In this document: one piece after another, positions 22,896 to 29,603 of the stretch
Numbering within the stretch: the first letter of the stretch is position 1
Layout: the number at the start of each line of letters is the position of its first letter
Assembly: GCA_017962105.1 (NCBI GenBank)
Contig: JAGCVY010000072.1
Coordinates: forward strand, 1-37,999
DNA from: Lachnospiraceae bacterium
Lineage (GTDB): Bacteria; Bacillota; Clostridia; Lachnospirales; Lachnospiraceae
Direction of reading: 5' to 3'
Length of the DNA: 37,999 nucleotides
Made by a program: the position numbers and the translations under genes
Notes under the pieces: generated by a model
What the model was told of the DNA's origin: nothing
Database searches by the model: none
What the model saw: the letters and a program-made list of their open reading frames with translations, nothing else

Positions 22896-23855
22896 ATGAA
22901 GGATATTATCCGAAAAGAAGAGATAAACGATATCGTCAATACAATTTTTGACGATTTTGAGGGCGGAAAGATTATTGATGAGATTTCTGTTTTCAACAAA
23001 CCGGACAAAGCCGCGGTATATGAGTTGATTGAAAATCTGTTCGCAATCATCTATCCCGGTTTTTATCGGGAGCGTGCATATAAGACCTATAATCCCCATA
23101 GCAATCTTGCGGTGATTATAGAGGATGTGTTTTATCATCTGCACCAGCAGGTTTTTCTTGCACTGGATTATTGCAAACTCCGAGGTATGATGACTGAGGA
23201 GGAGAGAACTCTTGAGAGTTACCGCATATGCAAGGCTTTTTTCAGAAGAGTACCGATAATACGGGAATTTCTCGAAACGGATCTCAAGGCATTTTACGAG
23301 GGTGATCCGGCTGCCGGGTGCTTTGAGGAAATCATCTTTGCGTATCCGGGGCTTACAGCAATCACAATCTATCGAATTGCGCATGAGCTGTATCTGGAAA
23401 GAGTTCCGGTTCTGCCCCGGCTTATGACGGAGTACGCTCATTCCAAAACAGGAATCGATATACATCCCGGTGCAACCATCGACAGGAGTTTCTTTATCGA
23501 TCATGGAACGGGTATTGTAATCGGAGAAACATCCGTGATCGGTAAGAATGTGAAGATATATCAGGGCGTGACTCTCGGAGCCCTCTCCACAAGAGGCGGG
23601 CAGAAACTTGCCGGAAAAAAACGGCATCCTACAATCTGCGACAATGTTACCATCTATGCGGGAGCTTCCATCTTAGGCGGTGATACGGTAATCGGTGAAA
23701 ATACTGTTATCGGCGGAAACGCATTTATTACAAAATCCATTGATGCGAATACAAGGGTAAGTATGAAGAATCTGGAGATGGAATACAAGACAACCGGAAA
23801 TGAAAGAAGGCGCGAGGAACTCGAACAGAGCGAAGAATGGTATTACATCATTTAG
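22896..23855 (+). CDS. cysE: Serine O-acetyltransferase, EpsC/CysE type
   Basis: Predicted to make O-acetylserine from serine and acetyl-CoA, the precursor for cysteine. An N-terminal helical domain of about 180 residues is followed by a left-handed beta-helix of hexapeptide repeats. The active-site histidine is in GIDIHPGATID (His190), with FFIDHGTGIVIGE next to it and the glycine-rich loop KIYQGVTLGALSTRG binding CoA. Length 319 aa fits EpsC-type enzymes. CAGAGGAATG precedes the start. Placement directly after an encapsulin and its desulfurase is the known family 2A gene order, so it may refill cysteine for the shell enzyme. A short acidic tail ends EEWYYII. Confidence 0.93.
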   Translation: MKDIIRKEEINDIVNTIFDDFEGGKIIDEISVFNKPDKAAVYELIENLFAIIYPGFYRERAYKTYNPHSNLAVIIEDVFYHLHQQVFLALDYCKLRGMMTEEERTLESYRICKAFFRRVPIIREFLETDLKAFYEGDPAAGCFEEIIFAYPGLTAITIYRIAHELYLERVPVLPRLMTEYAHSKTGIDIHPGATIDRSFFIDHGTGIVIGETSVIGKNVKIYQGVTLGALSTRGGQKLAGKKRHPTICDNVTIYAGASILGGDTVIGENTVIGGNAFITKSIDANTRVSMKNLEMEYKTTGNERRREELEQSEEWYYII

Positions 23856-23891
23856 CGCTGAAAAAAGATATAGAACAGGGAGACATAAGAC

Positions 23892-24098
23892 ATGAAGATT
23901 ACAGTTGCAGGAGAACAAAAGGAAGTAGCGGATGGACTGAGCATAGCGGAACTGATCGTTTTGGAAAACGTTGAGACTCCGGAGTATGTTACGGTTTCCG
24001 TGAACGAGGAATTTGTCAATTCGGATTCCTTTGAATCGCTTATTCTGAAGGAAGGCGATGTCGTTGAGTTTTTGTACTTTATGGGAGGCGGAAGATAA
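23892..24098 (+). CDS. ThiS/MoaD-like sulfur carrier protein
   Basis: 68-residue ubiquitin-fold carrier. VTVSVNEEFVNSDSFESLILKEGDVVEFLYFM is the typical ThiS core, with the Asn-x-Glu turn and the glycine tail. The tail reads MGGGR, so the di-glycine that must be adenylated is followed by Arg68. Carriers of the HcyS type also carry an extra residue that a JAMM protease removes, and a JAMM gene is two genes downstream. The stop overlaps the ATG of the E1 gene. AACAGGGAG lies upstream. Role in thiamine synthesis is less likely because no other thi gene is present. Confidence 0.88.
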   Translation: MKITVAGEQKEVADGLSIAELIVLENVETPEYVTVSVNEEFVNSDSFESLILKEGDVVEFLYFMGGGR

Positions 24099-24907
24099 TG
24101 GCGTTTACGAATGAACAGTTGGAACGATATTCCAGACACATCATTTTAAAAGAGATCGGCGTAAAGGGACAGAAGAAACTGTTGAACTCCAAAGTGCTGA
24201 TTATCGGTGCAGGAGGACTCGGTGCACCGGCAGCCATGTATCTTGCAGCAGCCGGGGTTGGGACCATCGGAATTGCAGATGCGGATGTCGTTGATCTCTC
24301 TAACCTTCAACGTCAGATTATCCATACTACTCCCGATATCGGAAAGAATAAGGTTGACTCTGCAGCGGAAACCATGCGGGCAATCAATCCGGATATCACT
24401 GTAAATACGTATCATGAGTTTGTCAGCAGTGAGAATATTCTGGATCTGATCAAGGATTACGATTTCATTCTGGACGGTACCGACAATTTTCCAGCGAAGT
24501 TCCTGATTAACGATGCCTGTGTTATGACGGGAAAACCCTTCAGTCACGCGGGAATTATTCGTTTTAAGGGACAGCTCACAACCATAATTCCGGGAGAAAG
24601 TCCCTGTTACCGGTGTATCTTCAAAAACCCGCCCCCGAAGGATGCGGTGCCGACGTGTAAGCAGGCCGGTGTTATCGGAGCGATGGGAGGCGTGATCGGT
24701 TCCCTTCAGGCGATGGAAGCCGTGAAGTACCTGACCGGTGTGGGTGACCTGTTAGTCGGGTATCTTCTCACCTATGACGCGCTCAAGATGGAGTTTCACA
24801 AGATTAAACTGCCGGCAAGAGGAAAAGGTTGTGCGGTCTGCTCCGATACCCCTACGATCACGGAACTGATCGACTACGAGCAGGCGGCATGTGATCTGAA
24901 ATTATAA
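24098..24907 (+). CDS. E1-like adenylyltransferase (MoeB/ThiF/HcyF type)
   Basis: 269 aa. Predicted to adenylate the carrier's C-terminus before sulfur transfer. All MoeB key residues are in place: Arg13 (RYSRHIIL), GAGGLG (37-42), Arg72 (NLQRQ) and Asp129 (DGTDN). The zinc cysteines are Cys170/Cys173 (CYRC) and Cys245/Cys248 (CAVC), and Cys187 (PTCKQAG) is at the crossover loop. So this copy looks fully competent, unlike the fused copy at 18651. It overlaps the carrier by one base and precedes the second JAMM gene by 17 bp. Confidence 0.92.
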   Translation: MAFTNEQLERYSRHIILKEIGVKGQKKLLNSKVLIIGAGGLGAPAAMYLAAAGVGTIGIADADVVDLSNLQRQIIHTTPDIGKNKVDSAAETMRAINPDITVNTYHEFVSSENILDLIKDYDFILDGTDNFPAKFLINDACVMTGKPFSHAGIIRFKGQLTTIIPGESPCYRCIFKNPPPKDAVPTCKQAGVIGAMGGVIGSLQAMEAVKYLTGVGDLLVGYLLTYDALKMEFHKIKLPARGKGCAVCSDTPTITELIDYEQAACDLKL

Positions 24908-24924
24908 GTGCATGGAGAGTGAGT

Positions 24925-25371
24925 ATGCTGATTACGATCAAACAGGCGGATTTTGACCGGATTTACGAACACGCGCTTGCGGAGCGTCCGAACGAGGCTT
25001 GCGGTCTGATTGCAGGGCATGATACGGAAAATGGAGTCCGTGTTATCGAGAAGGTTTATCTTCTGACGAATATCGATCATACGAACGAGCATTTTTCAAT
25101 CGATCCGAGAGAGCAGCTTGCGGCGATCAAAGATATGCGGACCAACGGACTGAAGCCTTTGGGAAACTGGCATTCACATCCGGAGTCCCCGTCAAGACCT
25201 TCCGAGGAGGACAAGCGTCTTGCTAATGACAGCAGGGCAAGTTACCTGATCCTGTCTCTCATGGAAGAGAAACCGGTTCTGAATGCGTTTCATATTGAGT
25301 CGTCTGAAGATGGGAAAACCGTACGTAAAGAAGAGTTAGAAATCCGCGGAGAAGATTCGGCGGAAGAATAG
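24925..25371 (+). CDS. JAMM/Mov34 metalloprotease 2 (Mec+/HcyD-like)
   Basis: 148 aa. Complete JAMM motif: Glu24 (NEACGLI), His83, His85, Ser93 and Asp96 (WHSHPESPSRPSEED), with the same spacing as copy 1. ATG 24925 is preferred over GTG 24919 because GGAGAG (24914-24919) then has a 5-nt spacing. It follows a carrier ending GGGR and its E1, so it may remove the terminal Arg, release the finished amino acid from the carrier, or do both. It is a closer match to classical Mec+ than copy 1 because of the EACGL context. Soluble, no signal peptide. Confidence 0.9.
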   Translation: MLITIKQADFDRIYEHALAERPNEACGLIAGHDTENGVRVIEKVYLLTNIDHTNEHFSIDPREQLAAIKDMRTNGLKPLGNWHSHPESPSRPSEEDKRLANDSRASYLILSLMEEKPVLNAFHIESSEDGKTVRKEELEIRGEDSAEE

Positions 25372-25381
25372 GAGATTGACA

Positions 25382-25627
25382 ATGGCAGATTATGTAGTGA
25401 CGGACAAGGTTGATATTACAGACGTGAAATGCCCGATCACCTTTGTAAAGGCAAAAGTGGCTCTGGATGAACTGGATGACGGTCAGATCCTGCAGATTCA
25501 CATCAATGACGGTGAGCCGATTAAGAATGTTCCGCGAAGCCTTAAGGAGGAGGGACACGAGATTCTCGGACTCGAGGATAACGGAGACGGAACATTTGAG
25601 TTATATGTCAGAAAAGTCGGTGTCTGA
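25382..25627 (+). CDS. TusA-like sulfurtransferase (CPIT variant)
   Basis: 81 aa, single TusA-like domain passing persulfide sulfur between proteins. The catalytic cysteine is Cys17 in VKCPITFVKAKVAL. The usual second proline of CPxP is Thr here, a variant common in clostridial sulfur-carrier clusters. GEPIKNVPRSLKEEGHEI near residue 46 is the conserved second half. It lies 10 bp after the second JAMM gene with GGAG close to the ATG. It probably accepts sulfur from the desulfurase or rhodanese for loading onto the ThiS-like carrier. Confidence 0.88.
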   Translation: MADYVVTDKVDITDVKCPITFVKAKVALDELDDGQILQIHINDGEPIKNVPRSLKEEGHEILGLEDNGDGTFELYVRKVGV

Positions 25628-25666
25628 TCCGGCGGGATAGGTTTCTGAAAGAAAAGGAGTGGTTGT

Positions 25667-25915
25667 ATGGCACTTAGATTCCGCAGTGAGGAATTCGATC
25701 AGGAGGTTCTTGAGAGCGACATTCCCGTTCTGGTAGATTTTTATGCTGACTGGTGCGGTCCGTGTAAAATGATGGCTCCGATCATCGATAAGCTTTCCGA
25801 GGAGTTTGCGGGAAGGGTGAAAATCGGAAAGCGGTGTGACCCATCGGGGCAAAGTGGGAGAGCCGATCGTAGAATCGACTCTTCTTTTTTTATGATTCAT
25901 CTTGACACTGTTTAG
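25667..25915 (+). pseudogene. trxA: Thioredoxin, C-terminally truncated
   Basis: The first 55 residues are a normal thioredoxin start: [23 protein letters not shown] with the WCGPC redox motif at 29-33. After VKIGK (codon 55, about 25831) the sequence becomes unrelated and Arg/Ser-rich. The frame then runs through a terminator and stops inside the next promoter. Thioredoxins are about 105 residues, so half the fold is missing, including the cis-Pro loop. GAAAAGGAGTGG precedes the ATG. A fragment retaining the CxxC could be made but should not fold normally. Confidence 0.85.
25857..25891 (+). terminator. Terminator at the end of the sulfur island
   Basis: AGAGCCGAT (25859-25867) pairs with ATCGACTCT (25874-25882) with one mismatch, followed by a T7 run. 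It lies inside the broken thioredoxin frame. Confidence 0.8.
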
Positions 25916-25930
25916 ATTGTCGCGTATAAT
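25902..25930 (+). promoter_or_regulatory. Consensus promoter of the TetR-EFR1 operon
   Basis: TTGACA (25902-25907), 17-bp spacer, TATAAT (25925-25930), a perfect sigma-A promoter. Confidence 0.95.
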
Positions 25931-25936
25931 CTAAAC
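25910..25936 (+). promoter_or_regulatory. TetR operator
   Basis: GTTTAGATT (25910-25918) and AATCTAAAC (25928-25936) form a perfect 9-bp inverted repeat with a 9-nt spacer. It fills the space from the -35 spacer through the -10, so a bound repressor would shut off the promoter. Confidence 0.88.
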
Positions 25937-25963
25937 GGCGTTAAGATGTTGGAAGGAGTCGAT

Positions 25964-26503
25964 ATGAAAACGGATACTTATCATCACGGAAATCTAAAAG
26001 AGGAATTGATTGAGAAAGGGCTTATATACATTAACCGGTACGGGACAGAGAGCCTTTCCATGCGCAAACTGGCGGACTCGGTCGGTGTCAGTCCGGCGGC
26101 TCCGTATGCGCATTTCAAAAACAAGGAAGCGTTTCTGACTGCCGTAAGAGAATATATCACAGACCGGTTTTACGTGATGCTTCGGGAGACGGCGGACCGC
26201 TGCGCGAAGCCGGAACGGATGCTGCTTGAGCTGGGGAAAAGTTACGTATTGTTCTTCTATGAGAACCCTCTGTATTATCGGTTTCTGTTCTCAAGGGATG
26301 ATATCGAAACGGAAACCTATCCTCCGTTTATGCTGTTTAAATCCATCGCGCAGCAGTCAATCGGGGAGAAGGGAGACAAGGCGGTACTCGCCCTGTGGGC
26401 TTTGGTCCACGGGCTTGCTTCCATCATTACAATCAAAGGCGCGGTGGATACGGATCATCTTAGCGAGGAAGTCGAGCAGATTCTCTGCTTGGTAAATGTG
26501 TGA
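25964..26503 (+). CDS. TetR-family transcriptional repressor (WHG-domain type)
   Basis: 179 aa. The N-terminal helix-turn-helix is GTESLSMRKLADSVGVSPAAPYAHFKNKEAFL, residues 26-57, very close to the TetR consensus. The ligand-binding half contains LWALVHGLASI near residue 150, the WHG-like motif of the TetR_C_33 group. ATG 25964 is preferred since GGAAGGAG lies at 25951-25958; an upstream ATG at 25946 lacks a site. A perfect palindrome over its promoter supports autorepression together with the downstream EFR1 gene, which starts 10 bp after its stop. Ligand unknown. Confidence 0.92.
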   Translation: MKTDTYHHGNLKEELIEKGLIYINRYGTESLSMRKLADSVGVSPAAPYAHFKNKEAFLTAVREYITDRFYVMLRETADRCAKPERMLLELGKSYVLFFYENPLYYRFLFSRDDIETETYPPFMLFKSIAQQSIGEKGDKAVLALWALVHGLASIITIKGAVDTDHLSEEVEQILCLVNV

Positions 26504-26513
26504 GGAGGCGGAA

Positions 26514-27305
26514 ATGACAGGAGTATATCTAAGTGGTACCGGAAATACAAAGCACTGCATTGAAAAGTTTCTTGCAGGGCTTGATGAAGCAACAGGGTGC
26601 ATCCCGATTGAGGGGAAGGAAGCAGTCGAAGCCATTCATTACAGCGAGGAAGTTGTACTGGCGTACCCGACGCAGTTTTCAAACGTTCCGTATATGGTGA
26701 AAGACTTTGTCAAAAGGAATGCGGAACTCTGGAAAGGAAAAAGAGTTTTCCTGATTACCACCATGGGGGCATTTTCCGGTGACGGAACGGGATGTCTGGC
26801 ACGTGTTTTGAAGAAGTACGGCGCCGTGATCGTCGGCGGGATGCAAATCCGTATGCCGGATGCGGTCTGTGACAGTAAAATGCTGAAGAAATCGTTAGAA
26901 GAAAATCAGAGAATCATCCGGGAAGCAGACGCGAAAATCGAAAGAACAGTAGCAGCTATCAAAGAAAGAGGAAACTACCCGAAAGAAGGGCTAAGCTTCC
27001 CGGCTCACCTGGCGGGACTGTTCGGGCAAAGACTTTGGTTCTATGGGAAAACGACCGGCTACAGTAAAAAACTGAAGATCAGCGATTCCTGTGTCGGGTG
27101 CGGACGTTGCGCCGCGAACTGCCCGATGGGAAATCTGCGCATCGAAAACGGAAAGGCAGTCAGCCTCGGAACGTGCGCTATGTGCTACCGGTGCATCAGC
27201 ACTTGTCCGAAACAGGCAATCACACTGCTCGGGAAGAAAGTTTACGAGCAGTGCAGGTATGAGAAATATGTACAGGAATCGGTCATATCTCAGTTTTCCG
27301 AGTGA
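26514..27305 (+). CDS. EFR1-family flavodoxin-ferredoxin protein
   Basis: 263 aa electron carrier. The N-terminus is flavodoxin-like, with the FMN-phosphate loop in YLSGTGNTKHCIEKFL, and TTMGAFSGDGTG near residue 83. The C-terminus holds two 4Fe-4S clusters: CVGCGRCAANCP and CAMCYRCISTCP, about residues 193-235. It should shuttle electrons in the cytosol, with unknown partner. ATG 26514 follows GAGGAGGCGG. Located 10 bp after tetR, so it is the likely regulated gene of that operon. No membrane segment is seen. Confidence 0.9.
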   Translation: MTGVYLSGTGNTKHCIEKFLAGLDEATGCIPIEGKEAVEAIHYSEEVVLAYPTQFSNVPYMVKDFVKRNAELWKGKRVFLITTMGAFSGDGTGCLARVLKKYGAVIVGGMQIRMPDAVCDSKMLKKSLEENQRIIREADAKIERTVAAIKERGNYPKEGLSFPAHLAGLFGQRLWFYGKTTGYSKKLKISDSCVGCGRCAANCPMGNLRIENGKAVSLGTCAMCYRCISTCPKQAITLLGKKVYEQCRYEKYVQESVISQFSE

Positions 27306-27331
27306 CAGGAGGGATTGTTCTATGGTATAAT
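27302..27331 (+). promoter_or_regulatory. Promoter with GTGACA -35 for the zinc-ribbon gene
   Basis: GTGACA (27302-27307), 18-bp spacer, TATAAT (27326-27331) preceded by TATGG. The GTGACA overlaps the stop codon of the EFR1 gene. Same layout as 11077. Confidence 0.75.
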
Positions 27332-27370
27332 AGGCCAAATAGCCTGTTGGCTTAGAGGGGAGGAGCAAAT

Positions 27371-27412
27371 ATGCAGTATAAAAAGGAAAGACAGTATACT
27401 GTCTATGGTTGA
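27371..27412 (+). CDS. 13-codon upstream ORF coupled to the zinc-ribbon gene
   Basis: ATG 27371 has the strong site GAGGGGAGGAG just upstream. It reads 13 codons (MQYKKERQYTVYG) and ends at TGA 27410-27412, overlapping the region of ATG 27405 in another frame. Either it is a leader that passes ribosomes to the next start, or a frameshift has split the original N-terminus from the gene. Confidence 0.45.
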   Translation: MQYKKERQYTVYG

Positions 27413-28007
27413 ACTGCCGGATTGCATGGCGAACACAAATACGCCGGTAACGAGAACTACCTATTGCAGCGGCTGCAGACAGCCGATCCCGGTCACGGCC
27501 CAGGAGTGCCCGTATTGCGGATGCAAACCCGAAAGGGGGCTTGTATTCCATTTTGACGGCGAAAGCAATATAGACACAAAAGAAATAGAACTGGTGGTAA
27601 AAAAAGCTGCGGCAGGTATCCGCAAGGTCGCCGAGAACGACAGAAAGCGCGAGGAGTTGGACAGGGAGGCGGAGCAGCGCCGGGCCGAGCTGACGGAGCA
27701 GATCAATGCGGGCAACAGCGTTCCGTTCGGCGAGACGAAATGCCATTCCTGCTGGTTTGAAAACCCGCCGGGAACCATCCGGTGCATACAGTGCGGAGCG
27801 CTGCTACGGCGAAGGGACGGGAGGTATTTTCCGGAGATTAAGTACTGTGAGTGCGGGTATGAGAACGAACCCGGAACGACGGTGTGCGCACAATGCCACG
27901 GCTACATAAGGAATGTATGCCCTGAATGCGGGCACGAGAACCTTCCGCAGGTAACCATCTGCGCGAAGTGTCAGTGCCGTTTGGCACCGCCGAAACGCAT
28001 GATATAA
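27405..28007 (+). CDS. Multi zinc-ribbon protein with central coiled coil
   Basis: 200 aa. One zinc ribbon lies near residues 21-39 (YCSGCRQPIP, ECPYCGC). A highly charged coiled-coil segment runs about 65-105 (KAAAGIRKVAENDRKREELDREAEQRRAELTEQI). Three more ribbons follow: CHSCWFENPPGTIRCIQCG, CECGYENEPGTTVCAQC and CPECGHENLPQVTICAKC. Such strings of ribbons usually serve as adaptors for protein or nucleic acid binding. ATG 27405 is the first in-frame ATG after the promoter and has no good site of its own, so initiation probably depends on the overlapping short ORF. The immunity-like gene follows by 18 bp. Confidence 0.75.
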   Translation: MVELPDCMANTNTPVTRTTYCSGCRQPIPVTAQECPYCGCKPERGLVFHFDGESNIDTKEIELVVKKAAAGIRKVAENDRKREELDREAEQRRAELTEQINAGNSVPFGETKCHSCWFENPPGTIRCIQCGALLRRRDGRYFPEIKYCECGYENEPGTTVCAQCHGYIRNVCPECGHENLPQVTICAKCQCRLAPPKRMI

Positions 28008-28025
28008 AAGAGAAGGAGAGAGAAA

Positions 28026-28613
28026 ATGGAACCTGAGATGATCACACGTTTTCTGGAGATTTATGCACCCGGCGAGGATTTGACGAAGCCCGACGAGACC
28101 CTGTTGAATTTCGGCCGTCAGATGCGCCCGCCGGAGATATTGTATCTATGGGAGAATTACGGAGTCGGGGATTACGGCAACGGCCTCCTGAAGGTCGTCG
28201 ACCCCAGGGATTACATGGGCAGCTTATACACCTGGCTCGGCGGACAGGATTTCAACAAGATCCCGATCATGGTGACGGCCTTCGGCGACATCTTTTATTT
28301 CCGGAGACTGGATGAGACGGAAAATGATATCTCCCTTTTGAACATTCATTATCGCAGGATCGACGTGTGCACGTATTCGTATCAGGAGTTCTTCGAGAAC
28401 TATATCATCGAGGAGGATATCAAGGAGGGCGTGCTTCGGGAGAGCCTGTACAATGAGGCTTTGGACACCCTCGGACCGCTGACTCACGAAGAAGTGTTCT
28501 TCTTCGTTCCGGCACTGGCCCTGGGCGGAGGGGAGGACATCAGGTACATTAAAAAAGGCGATGCCAACGTGCATCAACAGCTGTTGTTTGATCTGATGCA
28601 CCATGTTGTTTGA
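28026..28613 (+). CDS. Tdi1-like immunity protein (GAD-like/DUF1851)
   Basis: 195 aa. The family pattern is clear: FLEIYAPGEDL near the N-terminus, PPEILYLWENYGVGDYGNGLLKVVDPRDY (residues 36-64), and KIPIMVTAFGDIFYFRR (near 80). It ends with the DUF1851 HEEVFFFVPALALGGGED segment. Tdi1 protects Agrobacterium from a type VI secreted DNase. Related proteins in Bacillota are often orphan immunity genes with no toxin beside them, as here. A 22-bp tandem duplication at the 3' end changes its last residues. GAGAAGGAGAGAG precedes the ATG. Confidence 0.85.
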   Translation: MEPEMITRFLEIYAPGEDLTKPDETLLNFGRQMRPPEILYLWENYGVGDYGNGLLKVVDPRDYMGSLYTWLGGQDFNKIPIMVTAFGDIFYFRRLDETENDISLLNIHYRRIDVCTYSYQEFFENYIIEEDIKEGVLRESLYNEALDTLGPLTHEEVFFFVPALALGGGEDIRYIKKGDANVHQQLLFDLMHHVV

Positions 28614-28625
28614 TCTGATGCACCA
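28582..28625 (+). repeat. 22-bp perfect tandem duplication
   Basis: Two adjacent identical 22-base copies (28582-28603 and 28604-28625), each ending in GATGCACCA. Because 22 is not a multiple of three, the frame shifts. The duplicated version ends in ...LMHHVV; a single copy would read ...LMHQ and stop at TAA. Confidence 0.95.
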
Positions 28626-28667
28626 ATAAGCGCGTAATATCATCCAACCCAAAAGGAGAAAGAAAAC

Positions 28668-28892
28668 ATGAAAATAACGCTTCTTAAGATCCTTGTCTGC
28701 CTGTCCTGCCTCTGCACCTTGGTTGCGGCAGCCACCGGACTTCTGGCATACCTTGCGGTAACCGGCCTTGACCTTCTGGTGACGGCCAAGAAGACGATGC
28801 CGAAGGTGGCGATCGCTTTAGCGATCGCGGCAGCGGTGCTGTGGATCATCACGTTGATCGTGTATCTGGCGAAAAACGGTTCCCGGAAGTGA
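28668..28892 (+). CDS. Small two-helix membrane protein
   Basis: 74 aa with two hydrophobic helices near residues 5-30 (LKILVCLSCLCTLVAAATGLL) and 47-67 (VAIALAIAAAVLWIITLIVYL), joined by a short basic loop (TAKKTMPK). The end is basic (KNGSRK). AAAAGGAGAAAG is the ribosome binding site. No family recognised. It shares a transcript with the immunity-like gene and could be membrane-anchored help for it, which is speculation. Confidence 0.6.
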   Translation: MKITLLKILVCLSCLCTLVAAATGLLAYLAVTGLDLLVTAKKTMPKVAIALAIAAAVLWIITLIVYLAKNGSRK

Positions 28893-28956
28893 GAGAACCG
28901 GATCAAATAACAACAGCTTCTGTGAGGGATTGAGGTCCGACAGAATAAGAAAACGA

Positions 28957-28997
28957 TAAGGCGGATGCTTCGCTAAGGCGGGGCATTCGCTTATTTT
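28957..28997 (+). terminator. Terminator after the immunity-like block
   Basis: TAAGGCGGATG (from 28957) pairs with CATTCGCTTA (28984-28993), with one bulge and one G-U pair, then T4. Moderate strength. Confidence 0.6.
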
Positions 28998-29030
28998 CTG
29001 ATGAAACATCACTGTTTTTTACTTTTTTGA

Positions 29031-29058
29031 GTGACAAAGTACCGTTTTATGGTATAAT
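29031..29058 (+). promoter_or_regulatory. Promoter with GTGACA -35 for the GNAT operon
   Basis: GTGACA (29031-29036) and TATAAT (29053-29058), preceded by TATGG, with a 16-bp spacer. Third instance of GAGTGACA ahead of TATAAT in the window. Confidence 0.75.
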
Positions 29059-29128
29059 GAGTAAAATCAGTTTACGTCGGCCGGGTTTTGCGGCCGGGGA
29101 AAGTGAGCTGAAGAAGGGGGAAACGGCT

Positions 29129-29581
29129 ATGAGAATTGAGCTTGTGGAATTGTCCGACGAAAACCGGAAACAGTGCTTTGCGCTGAAGGTTGCGGAGTCT
29201 CAGGCGCAGTACATTGATTCCAACGAAGCGTCCTGGGGCGCGGCGCTGGAGAACGCGGAGGTTGCCCGGCCCTTTGCGATCTATGCGGACGGGGAGATGG
29301 TCGGGTTTACCATGTTTGCATTTGACGAGGAGTACGAGGACCCGAACGACCGGTATTGGCTCTGGAGGTTCATGATCGACGAGAGCCTGCAGGGGAAGGG
29401 CTACGGAACCGCGGCCCTTCAGGAGATTATCAAATATTTCCGGGAACACGGCGCAAACAATATCCGCCTCTCCACCAAGGAGACCAATACGGGAGCCCTC
29501 GGGCTGTACCATAAGGCGGGATTCCGGGAGACCGGGGAGATGAACGACGAGGAAATCGTGCTGCAACTGGATCTGATGTGA
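29129..29581 (+). CDS. GNAT acetyltransferase, BltD/PaiA-like
   Basis: 150 aa. Predicted polyamine or amine N-acetyltransferase. AESQAQYIDSNEASWGAAL near residue 15 and PFAIYADGEMVGFTMF near 48 are typical of spermine/spermidine acetyltransferases of the BltD group. The CoA loop is LQGKGYGTAALQEII near residue 90 (Q-x-x-G-x-G). TNTGALGLYHKAGFRETGE supplies the C-terminal motif. ATG 29129 follows GAAGGGGGAAA and lies downstream of the promoter; earlier in-frame codons overlap the -10. DUF3137 and ABC genes follow with no terminator between. Confidence 0.88.
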   Translation: MRIELVELSDENRKQCFALKVAESQAQYIDSNEASWGAALENAEVARPFAIYADGEMVGFTMFAFDEEYEDPNDRYWLWRFMIDESLQGKGYGTAALQEIIKYFREHGANNIRLSTKETNTGALGLYHKAGFRETGEMNDEEIVLQLDLM

Positions 29582-29603
29582 TCCGGAGATAAGGAGAAGA
29601 GTT

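Noticed and set aside
23892-24907. Thiamine biosynthesis thiS-thiF
   Set aside because: No thiG, thiH or thiE is in the window, the carrier tail is GGGR, and a JAMM gene follows; the sulfur amino acid route fits better.
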